Below, piece after piece: positions 1-5,636 of a stretch of DNA of 5,636 nt (its first letter is position 1; each line of letters starts with the position of its first letter). Location of the stretch: contig USSR01000469.1 in assembly GCA_900557355.1 (NCBI GenBank), positions 1 through 5,636 of the forward strand. Reading direction: 5' to 3'. This stretch comes from an uncultured Bacteroides sp. (GTDB lineage Bacteria > Bacteroidota > Bacteroidia > Bacteroidales > Bacteroidaceae). The notes under the pieces were generated by a model that was not told the origin of the DNA, did not search any database, and saw only the letters and a program-made list of their open reading frames with translations. The position numbers were made by a program, and so were the translations under genes.

Positions 1-1047
1 TTGCCTATTTTGGATTGTTTCCTCTTTGAACTGAAAGATGGAACATTGTCGGTTACTGTTTCTGATAGTGAAACGACGATGGTAACATCAGTTGAAGTGA
101 ATGAAAGTGATGCTGACGGACGTTTTGCCGTGGCTGCTAAAACAATTCTGGATGCTTTGAAGGAAATCCCCGAGCAACCGCTGTCGTTTGAAGTGAATAC
201 TGATTCCTTGGAAATCACAGTACAGTATCAAAACGGTAAGTATAGTCTGATGGGGCAAAATGCCGATGAATTTCCTCAATCGGCTATGCTGGGCGATAAT
301 GCCGTACGTGTAGAGATGGAAGCATCCGTATTGTTGGGTGGCATTAATCGTGCCGTATTTGCTACGGCTGATGATGAACTTCGTCCGGTGATGAATGGTA
401 TCTATTTTGATATCACTACAGAAGATATTACAATGGTGGCATCTGATGGTCACAAACTGGTACGTTGCAAAACATTAGCGGCCAAAGGTAATGAACGTGC
501 AGCATTTATTCTGCCTAAAAAACCGGCTTCATTGATTAAGAACCTGTTGCCTAAAGAACAAGGACAGGTTGTTATTGAGTTCGATGAGCGTAATGCTGTA
601 TTTACATTGGAGAAATACCGCATGGTATGTCGTCTGATTGAAGGACGTTATCCTAATTATAATTCGGTAATACCGCAGAATAATCCTTATAAAGTGACTG
701 TGGACCGTATGCAGTTGGTAGGTGCACTGCGTCGTGTCTCTATTTTCTCGTCACAAGCAAGTAGTCTTATCAAGTTGCGTATGCAGACCAATCAGATTGT
801 GATTTCAGCCCAGGACATCGATTTCTCTACTTCTGCTGAAGAAACATTGGCTTGCCAGTATGATGGTAATCCGATGAGTATTGGTTTTAAATCGACTTTC
901 CTGATTGATATTTTGAATAATATTGCTGCTGATGAAGTGATAATTGAACTGGCAGACCCGTCACGTGCAGGTGTTATTATCCCCGTTGAACAAGAAGAAA
1001 ATGAGGATTTGTTGATGCTGCTGATGCCGATGATGCTGAATGATTAA
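1..1047 (+). CDS. dnaN: DNA polymerase III beta subunit (sliding clamp), 5'-truncated
   Basis: DnaN forms the ring-shaped homodimer that slides on DNA and tethers the replicative polymerase and many repair enzymes. The 348 visible codons cover most of domain 1 and all of domains 2 and 3. The motif SDGHKL (visible residues 148-153) matches the E. coli TDGHRL segment that lines the protein-binding cleft. MPM at 342-344 matches the C-terminal M-P-M of the same cleft, followed by a short MLND tail. The TTG at base 1 should not be read as a start. It is most likely an internal leucine codon, because Bacteroides clamps as I remember them are about 374 residues and begin about 26 codons earlier, with this position inside an LPILDCF segment. 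The gene ends with tandem TAA TAA stops. It is separated from the next gene by a 111-base gap with a long hairpin, so it may be transcribed apart from the downstream genes. Identity is near certain; only the missing 5' end is inferred. Confidence 0.97.
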   Translation: MPILDCFLFELKDGTLSVTVSDSETTMVTSVEVNESDADGRFAVAAKTILDALKEIPEQPLSFEVNTDSLEITVQYQNGKYSLMGQNADEFPQSAMLGDNAVRVEMEASVLLGGINRAVFATADDELRPVMNGIYFDITTEDITMVASDGHKLVRCKTLAAKGNERAAFILPKKPASLIKNLLPKEQGQVVIEFDERNAVFTLEKYRMVCRLIEGRYPNYNSVIPQNNPYKVTVDRMQLVGALRRVSIFSSQASSLIKLRMQTNQIVISAQDIDFSTSAEETLACQYDGNPMSIGFKSTFLIDILNNIAADEVIIELADPSRAGVIIPVEQEENEDLLMLLMPMMLND

Positions 1048-1050
1048 TAA

Positions 1051-1142
1051 TTGCTATAGCTACGAGCTACAAGCTACAGGTTACGAGTGCCTTTGGGGAT
1101 ATAGCGTAGCCACTTGTAGCTTGTAGCTCGTAGCTTGTAGCT
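1051..1142. repeat. Long inverted repeat made of heptamer arrays (hairpin) between dnaN and the exonuclease gene
   Basis: The left arm is four consecutive 7-base units from 1058 to 1085: AGCTACG, AGCTACA, AGCTACA, GGTTACG. The right arm is CGTAGCC at 1105-1111, a 3-base interruption (ACT), then TGTAGCT, TGTAGCT, CGTAGCT, TGTAGCT from 1115 to 1142. Bases 1058-1078 are the exact reverse complement of 1115-1135 (21 pairs). The inner units 1079-1085 and 1105-1111 add seven more pairs including one G-U, leaving a 19-base loop (1086-1104) and a 3-base bulge. Four further pairs (1053-1056 with 1138-1141) extend the base. No T-run follows the stem, so it does not look like a standard intrinsic terminator. 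It ends 16 bases before the ATG at 1159. Possible roles are RNA stability, dnaN 3'-end formation, translational control of the exonuclease, or simply a dispersed intergenic repeat. The structure is directly visible; its function is unknown. Confidence 0.93.
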
Positions 1143-1158
1143 TATACTTATAATAATA

Positions 1159-1929
1159 ATGAAATTAAACCTCAAAAACCCGATTGTTTTTTTTGATTTA
1201 GAGACGACCGGAACGAGTATCAATGTAGACCGTATCGTTGAAATCTGTTATCTCAAAGTACATCCCAATGGTAATGAGGAAGCAAAAACACTTCGTATTA
1301 ATCCGGAAATGCATATTCCCGAAGGCGCATCTGCCGTTCATGGTATCTATGATGCGGATGTGGTAGATTGCCCTACCTTCAAAGAAGTGGCCCGTACCAT
1401 TGCCAATGATATAGAAGGATGTGACCTGGCAGGATTTAACTCCAATCGTTTTGATATTCCCGTGTTGGCAGAAGAATTTCTTCGTGCCGGTGTAGATATT
1501 GACCTGAGCCGTCGCAAGTTTGTGGATGTACAGGTCATTTTCCATAAATTGGAGCAACGTACACTTTCTGCTGCTTATAAATTCTATTGTGGAAAGAATC
1601 TGGAGGATGCACATACGGCGGCAGCTGATACACAAGCCACTTACGAGGTGCTGATGGCACAGCTGGACCGTTATCCGGAATTGCAGAATGACATCGCTTT
1701 CCTGGCTGAATATTCCAGTTTTAACAAGAATGTGGATTTCGCAGGACGTATGGTTTATGATGATAATGGCGTGGAAGTATTCAACTTTGGAAAATACAAA
1801 GGGATGTCGGTGACAGATGTATTGAAGCGTGATCCGGGTTATTATAGTTGGATACTGAACAGCGACTTTACATTGAATACCAAGGCAATGTTGACTAAGA
1901 TTCGTCTACGTGAATTAACCAATAAGTAG
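1159..1929 (+). CDS. DEDDh-family 3'-5' exonuclease (DnaQ/epsilon-like) with ExoX-like C-terminal domain
   Basis: A probable Mg2+-dependent 3'-5' exonuclease acting on DNA in the cytoplasm. The 256-residue protein carries all three Exo motifs: DLETTG at 13-18 (acidic D13, E15), GFNSNRFDIPVL at 92-103 (D99) and HTAAADTQAT at 152-161 (H152, D157, the 'h' type). Residues about 193-239, with FGKYKGMSV and DPGYYSWIL, resemble the small C-terminal domain found in ExoX-like nucleases. This makes it longer than a bare exonuclease domain and different from E. coli epsilon. The ATG at 1159 is the only plausible start, since an in-frame TAG lies at 1138. The leader (1143-1158) is almost pure A/T with no Shine-Dalgarno, usual for Bacteroidota. 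It follows dnaN and precedes coaBC by 4 bases. A proofreading role is possible, but many Bacteroidota polymerases carry their own proofreading or use other epsilon proteins, so repair or general nuclease work is equally possible. The QNDIAF peptide at 176-181 resembles a clamp-binding motif. Confidence 0.92.
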   Translation: MKLNLKNPIVFFDLETTGTSINVDRIVEICYLKVHPNGNEEAKTLRINPEMHIPEGASAVHGIYDADVVDCPTFKEVARTIANDIEGCDLAGFNSNRFDIPVLAEEFLRAGVDIDLSRRKFVDVQVIFHKLEQRTLSAAYKFYCGKNLEDAHTAAADTQATYEVLMAQLDRYPELQNDIAFLAEYSSFNKNVDFAGRMVYDDNGVEVFNFGKYKGMSVTDVLKRDPGYYSWILNSDFTLNTKAMLTKIRLRELTNK

Positions 1930-1933
1930 TATC

Positions 1934-3148
1934 ATGGCGAATACACTGAAAGGGAAGAAAATTGTATTAGGTATAACCGGAAGTATTGCTGCCTATAAAG
2001 CTTGTTATATAATCCGGGGATTGATAAAACAAGGTGCTGAAGTACAGGTTGTCATAACTCCTGCGGGGAAAGAATTTATAACTCCCATCACGCTTTCGGC
2101 ACTGACGAGTAAACCGGTTATCAGTGAGTTTTTTGCCCAGCGTGATGGTACATGGAATAGCCATGTGGATCTGGGCTTATGGGCGGATGCTATGCTTATA
2201 GCTCCGGCTACTGCTTCAACGATTGGCAAGATGGCCAACGGTGTGGCTGACAATATGCTGATAACAACTTATTTGTCGGCTAAAGCTCCGGTGTTTGTGG
2301 CACCTGCCATGGATCTTGATATGTATGCCCACACTTCTACACAAAAGAATCTGGATACGCTTCGTTCTTACGGAAATCATATTATAGAACCGGGTACGGG
2401 AGAACTTGCCAGCCATCTGGTAGGTAAGGGACGCATGGAAGAACCGGAAGTTATTATTCAGCATTTGGCGAATTATTTTGCCGGGAAAGAAGGTGATTTG
2501 CGGGGTAAGACCATTATGATTACTGCCGGACCTACTTATGAGAAGATTGATCCGGTGCGTTTCATCGGAAATTATTCTTCCGGTAAAATGGGTTTTGCTA
2601 TTGCTGATGAATGTGCTGCTCGTGGAGCTAAGGTTATTATGGTATCAGGTCCTGTGCAACAGCAATTGAAATATCCGGCAGATTGGTTTACTGTGGAATC
2701 GGCAGATCAGATGTATGCTGCAGCGTGTAACTTTTTTATGGAGGCTGATGCTGCAATTCTTTCGGCTGCTGTTGCTGATTTTACACCGGAACAAGTTGCT
2801 GATGCCAAGATAAAGCGGGAAAAGGAAGGGGAAATGACGTTGCGTTTGAAACCTACGAAAGACATAGCCGCTTGTTTGGGACAGATGAAAAAAGATCGCC
2901 AGGTGCTGGTAGGTTTTGCTTTGGAAACGAATGACGAGTTGCATAGTGCTGAAGATAAGTTGCAGCGGAAGAATTTGGATTTTATCGTGTTGAATTCCTT
3001 GAATGATAAGGGAGCCGGTTTCCGGTACGATACGAATAAAATCAGCATCATCGACCGTGAAAGCAAGACGGATTTTCCGTTGAAATCAAAAGCGGAAGTA
3101 GCTGCGGATATTGTAGATCGTTTGGTGGAAGTATTGAAGAATAAGTAA
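1934..3148 (+). CDS. coaBC: Bifunctional phosphopantothenoylcysteine decarboxylase / phosphopantothenate-cysteine ligase
   Basis: This enzyme makes 4'-phosphopantetheine for coenzyme A. The C-terminal CoaB half joins phosphopantothenate to cysteine using CTP, and the N-terminal CoaC half, an FMN protein, decarboxylates the product. The 404 residues are full length for the family. CoaC spans about 7-185: GITGSIAAYK (13-22) is the flavin-binding start, H77 matches E. coli catalytic His75, and APATASTIGKMANG (90-103) is the conserved flavin segment. CoaB spans about 190-402: ITAGPTYEKIDPVRFIGN (196-213), YSSGKMG (214-220), SAAVADF (277-283) and KIKR (292-295) with the expected ligase lysine(s). 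Oddly, the family PAMN motif reads PAMD (D127) and the Cys of the usual ACG motif is Ser (S160). The fixed offset of 2 from E. coli at positions 75, 125 and 158 supports this alignment. The ATG lies 4 bases after the exonuclease stop, implying coupled expression. A CoaBC identity is nearly certain. Confidence 0.97.
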   Translation: MANTLKGKKIVLGITGSIAAYKACYIIRGLIKQGAEVQVVITPAGKEFITPITLSALTSKPVISEFFAQRDGTWNSHVDLGLWADAMLIAPATASTIGKMANGVADNMLITTYLSAKAPVFVAPAMDLDMYAHTSTQKNLDTLRSYGNHIIEPGTGELASHLVGKGRMEEPEVIIQHLANYFAGKEGDLRGKTIMITAGPTYEKIDPVRFIGNYSSGKMGFAIADECAARGAKVIMVSGPVQQQLKYPADWFTVESADQMYAAACNFFMEADAAILSAAVADFTPEQVADAKIKREKEGEMTLRLKPTKDIAACLGQMKKDRQVLVGFALETNDELHSAEDKLQRKNLDFIVLNSLNDKGAGFRYDTNKISIIDRESKTDFPLKSKAEVAADIVDRLVEVLKNK

Positions 3149-3157
3149 ATATAGGTA

Positions 3158-4060
3158 GTGAGAAATAAGACACTTTATATGATTCTGCTTCTGGTTGCGG
3201 TGGTGTTAAAGTCTGCTGCCCAGGAATTGAATTGTAAATTTACGGTGAATTATTCTCAGATACAAGGTACGAGTACACAAGTTTTTACTACGCTTGAAAA
3301 TGCTTTGATGGAGTTTGTCAATACCCGTCGGTGGACGCAGGCACAGTATGAAATGAATGAACGGATTCGTTGCTCTATGAACTTGACAGTGAAAGAGTAT
3401 AATGAGGCGGACGGGCGTTGGAAATGTGAGTTGATTGTACAGTCTACACGCCCTGTCTGGCAATCCGGTTATCAGACGGTAGTTTTTAGCTTTAAAGATA
3501 CGGATGTTGCTTTCAACTATCGTGAGTTTGATCCGCTGGAATTGCGGGATAATGTTATTGACAGTAATCTGACGGCAGTAATTGCTTATTATGTTTATAT
3601 GATTATCGGACTGGACATGGATACGATGGCTCCACAAGGTGGTACGGAGGTTTTTCGGGCAGCTGAAGATATTGTAACAGCTGCACAGAATCTTGGTGAA
3701 ACCGGTTGGAAAGCGTTCGATAGCAGTCGGAATCGTTATGCGTTGGTTTCCGATTATCTGGAAGATGGCATGACGCCTTTGCGTAAACTGATGTATGGGT
3801 ATCATCGTACAGGTATGGATGAACTTTCAGTGAATGCTGCCCGTGCCCGTGCTACAATAACATCTATGCTTAGCGACCTGAAAGAGGCGCAACAGAATAA
3901 ACCTATGTCGGCATTGCCAGGTTTGTTTACTGAAATAAAGAAAGATGAATTGATTAATCTTTATTCCCGTGCTGCAATGAAGGAAAAAGAAGAGGTTTGT
4001 GAGTTGCTTTCTTCTGTTAATCCCTCGCTGGCTACCGAATGGGAAAAGATAAAACAATAA
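3158..4060 (+). CDS. porD: Secreted DUF4835-family protein (PorD, linked to type IX secretion)
   Basis: A 300-residue exported protein of the Bacteroidota-specific DUF4835 family, which some pipelines name PorD and link to type IX secretion; its molecular role is not established. The N-terminus is a typical type I signal peptide: basic R2 and K4, a hydrophobic core (about 6-17), then SAA|QEL. Cleavage after A21 would leave an N-terminal Gln, as is common for Bacteroidota periplasmic proteins. LNC at 24-26 is not a lipobox in a sensible position, so a lipoprotein is unlikely. The mature part starts ELNCKFTVNYSQIQG and contains the family-like VFTTLENALMEFVNTRRWT stretch (42-60). Cysteines lie at 26, 72, 90 and 281. 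The GTG at 3158 is chosen because an in-frame TAG lies at 3152 and because this start supplies the basic n-region. The next ATG (residue 8) would leave no basic n-region ahead of the hydrophobic core. It starts 9 bases after coaBC and ends with tandem TAA TAG. Family assignment is good; the function is inferred from the family name only. Confidence 0.85.
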   Translation: MRNKTLYMILLLVAVVLKSAAQELNCKFTVNYSQIQGTSTQVFTTLENALMEFVNTRRWTQAQYEMNERIRCSMNLTVKEYNEADGRWKCELIVQSTRPVWQSGYQTVVFSFKDTDVAFNYREFDPLELRDNVIDSNLTAVIAYYVYMIIGLDMDTMAPQGGTEVFRAAEDIVTAAQNLGETGWKAFDSSRNRYALVSDYLEDGMTPLRKLMYGYHRTGMDELSVNAARARATITSMLSDLKEAQQNKPMSALPGLFTEIKKDELINLYSRAAMKEKEEVCELLSSVNPSLATEWEKIKQ

Positions 4061-4096
4061 TAGGAAGTGAGTAAGATTTAAAATTGTAAATAAGTC

Positions 4097-5636
4097 ATGT
4101 TACGTTCGCTTTACATACAGAATTACGCGCTTATAGAAAAGCTTGATATTAGCTTTGGTGCAGGTTTCTCCGTTATCACGGGTGAGACGGGTGCCGGTAA
4201 GTCTATTATACTAGGTGCTATCGGTTTGTTGCTGGGGCAGCGTGCCGAAGTAAAAGCCATTCGCCAGGGTGCATCGAAATGTGTGATTGAGGCTCGTTTT
4301 GATATTTCAGCTTATGGTATGGAACCTTTTTTTGAGGAGAATGAACTGGAATATGAAGAAGAGTGTATCTTGCGTCGTGAGGTTTACGCATCCGGCAAGA
4401 GTCGTGCCTTTATCAATGATACTCCGGCTTCGCTTGTACAAATGAAAGAACTTGGAGAACAGTTTATTGACGTGCACTCTCAGCACCAGAATCTTTTGTT
4501 GAATAAAGAAGGATTCCAGTTGAATGTACTTGATATATTGTCTCATAATGATGAACAACTTTCCGCTTATCAATCTTTGTACAGAGAATGGAAGCAGGCA
4601 CAACAGGACTTGGCTGATCTTATAGCCCGTGCTGAGCAGAATAAAGCAGATGAAGACTATATCCGTTTCCAGTTGGAACAGTTAGAAGAAGCGAATTTAT
4701 CTGCAGGTGAACAGGAAGAACTGGAACAAGAGACGGATACATTGAGTCATGCTGAAGAAATAAAGGCCGGTTTGTTCCGCGTCGGGCAGTTGCTGACCTC
4801 TGATGAAGGCGGTTTGTTGGCTGGGTTGAAGGAAAGTCTGAATACAATGCTTGGTCTGCAAAAGGTCTATTCTCCGGCTACAGAACTTGCTGAACGTCTG
4901 GAAAGTACATATATTGAATTGAAAGATGTTTCTCAGGAGGTTTCTTCTCAGGAAGAGGATGTCGAGTTTAACCCTGAGCGTCTGGAAGAGGTGAACGATC
5001 GGTTGAATCTGATTTATACCTTACAGCAAAAGCATAGAGTAACTACCGTAGAAGAGTTGCTGGCGCTTACTGAGGAATATGCAGCAAAGTTGGCAGCCAT
5101 TACTTCTTATGATGAACGTATCGGTGAGTTGACAATTCTTTGCGATACCTTATATAATAAGGTGAAAAAGCAGGCTGCTGTTCTTACCAAAGCCCGTACC
5201 AGTGCTGCCCGTGAAGTTGAGAAGCAGATGGCTTCACGTTTGATTCCGCTGGGTATGCCTAATGTGCGTTTTCAGGTGGAAATGGGAATGAGAAAAGAGC
5301 CTGGCGTACACGGTGAAGATACTGTAAACTTTCTCTTTTCTGCCAATAAGAACGGCGCATTGCAAAGCATTTCATCGGTAGCTTCCGGTGGTGAAATTGC
5401 ACGTGTCATGTTGTCCATCAAGGCCATGATAGCGGGTGCGGTGAAATTGCCCACTATTGTATTCGATGAAATAGATACAGGAGTATCCGGTGAGATTGCC
5501 GACCGTATGGCGGACATTATGCAGGAAATGGGCGAACAGGATCGCCAGGTAATCAGTATTACCCATCTGCCGCAAATTGCTGCGCGCGGATGTGCACATT
5601 ATAAAGTATATAAGCAAGATAATGAAACCGAAACCA
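4097..5636 (+). CDS. recN: DNA repair protein RecN, 3'-truncated
   Basis: RecN is an SMC-like ATPase that acts in double-strand break repair with RecA. The frame is open from the ATG at 4097 to the window end (513 complete codons). RecN is usually about 550-560 residues, so only a short C-terminal tail is missing. The N-terminal half-ATPase begins MLRSLYIQNYALIEKLDISF, with Walker A GETGAGKS at 29-36 and the Q-loop-like HSQHQN at 127-132. A Glu/Gln/Leu-rich helical region (about 145-415) should form the short coiled-coil arm, with no sign of a deletion. The C-terminal half-ATPase carries the ABC signature ASGGEIARVML (429-439), Walker B TIVFDEIDTG (453-462, D457 and catalytic E458) and the switch histidine in ITHLPQIA (H490). 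All residues needed for ATP hydrolysis are present. It follows porD after 36 bases. No convincing Bacteroides-type promoter was found in that gap, so cotranscription is likely. Confidence 0.97.
   Translation, partial: MLRSLYIQNYALIEKLDISFGAGFSVITGETGAGKSIILGAIGLLLGQRAEVKAIRQGASKCVIEARFDISAYGMEPFFEENELEYEEECILRREVYASGKSRAFINDTPASLVQMKELGEQFIDVHSQHQNLLLNKEGFQLNVLDILSHNDEQLSAYQSLYREWKQAQQDLADLIARAEQNKADEDYIRFQLEQLEEANLSAGEQEELEQETDTLSHAEEIKAGLFRVGQLLTSDEGGLLAGLKESLNTMLGLQKVYSPATELAERLESTYIELKDVSQEVSSQEEDVEFNPERLEEVNDRLNLIYTLQQKHRVTTVEELLALTEEYAAKLAAITSYDERIGELTILCDTLYNKVKKQAAVLTKARTSAAREVEKQMASRLIPLGMPNVRFQVEMGMRKEPGVHGEDTVNFLFSANKNGALQSISSVASGGEIARVMLSIKAMIAGAVKLPTIVFDEIDTGVSGEIADRMADIMQEMGEQDRQVISITHLPQIAARGCAHYKVYKQDNETET

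Larger units (their letters stand above)
1159..5636 (+). other. Probable transcription unit: exonuclease-coaBC-porD-recN
   Basis: The four genes share strand and are spaced by 4, 9 and 36 bases, with no hairpin-plus-T-run terminator between them. This suggests one polycistronic message that continues beyond the window. I did not find a clear TTTG / TAnnTTTG promoter pair in the 111-base gap before the exonuclease. It is therefore open whether the message starts in that gap or reads through from dnaN past the heptamer hairpin. This is inference from spacing only. Confidence 0.6.

Noticed and set aside
1..3. TTG at the first base as an alternative start codon for dnaN.
   Set aside because: The window begins inside the gene. 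The beta clamp needs about 26 more N-terminal residues, and the TTG fits an internal leucine.
1092..1125. TTTG at 1092-1095 with TAGCTTGT at 1118 as a Bacteroides -33/-7 promoter pair.
   Set aside because: The second box does not match TAnnTTTG well and lies within the repeated heptamers, so the resemblance is probably chance.
1051..1142. Intrinsic terminator for dnaN.
   Set aside because: The stem is strong, but it is followed by TATACTTATAATAATA and not a T-run, and its heptamer-array build is unlike a usual terminator. Kept as a repeat of unknown function.
1051..1142. CRISPR array or attachment site.
   Set aside because: The units are only 7 bases with no spacers, and no integrase, Cas or tRNA gene is near.
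2645..3066. Minus-strand open frames opposite the CoaB half of coaBC.
   Set aside because: Overlapping frames of low complexity with no family resemblance. The + strand frame is clearly coaBC with conserved motifs.
3206..3805. Open reading frame of about 199 codons on the minus strand, inside porD.
   Set aside because: It lies wholly opposite a well supported gene. Its translation has no recognisable domain and is rich in Ile, Arg, His and Thr, as expected of an antisense shadow.
4079..4086. TAAAATTG before recN as a -7 promoter box.
   Set aside because: One mismatch to TAnnTTTG, with no TTTG at the expected upstream distance.

Overview
The window reads as ordinary core chromosome of a Bacteroidota species, most likely Bacteroides or a near relative. 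The grounds are the Bacteroides-like sliding clamp, the gene order dnaN / DEDDh exonuclease / coaBC / DUF4835 (PorD) / recN, a lineage-specific protein (DUF4835), moderate GC content, and AT-rich leaders without clear Shine-Dalgarno sequences. All five genes lie on the + strand and none is visibly broken. The two outer genes are cut by the window edges.

Layout: (1) 1-1047 is dnaN, lacking roughly its first 26 codons. (2) 1048-1158 is a gap holding a striking long hairpin built from inverted arrays of a 7-base unit (AGCTACG/A on one side, T/CGTAGCT on the other). It ends only 16 bases before the next start codon. (3) 1159-1929 is a DnaQ-like 3'-5' exonuclease with an ExoX-like C-terminal domain. 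(4) 1934-3148 is coaBC, the bifunctional coenzyme A biosynthesis flavoprotein. (5) 3158-4060 is a secreted DUF4835/PorD-family protein with a GTG start. (6) 4097-5636 is recN, lacking its last few tens of codons.

The genes from the exonuclease to recN are separated by 4, 9 and 36 bases and are probably cotranscribed. The unit mixes DNA replication and repair (clamp, exonuclease, RecN) with CoA synthesis and a periplasmic protein linked to type IX secretion. Only the DNA-metabolism members have an obvious common theme.

No mobile element, CRISPR array, RNA gene or defence system is visible. The points most worth a second look are: the hairpin in front of the exonuclease; the CoaC half of CoaBC, where the two residues matching E. 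coli Asn125 and Cys158 are Asp and Ser; and a possible clamp-binding peptide in the exonuclease linker.
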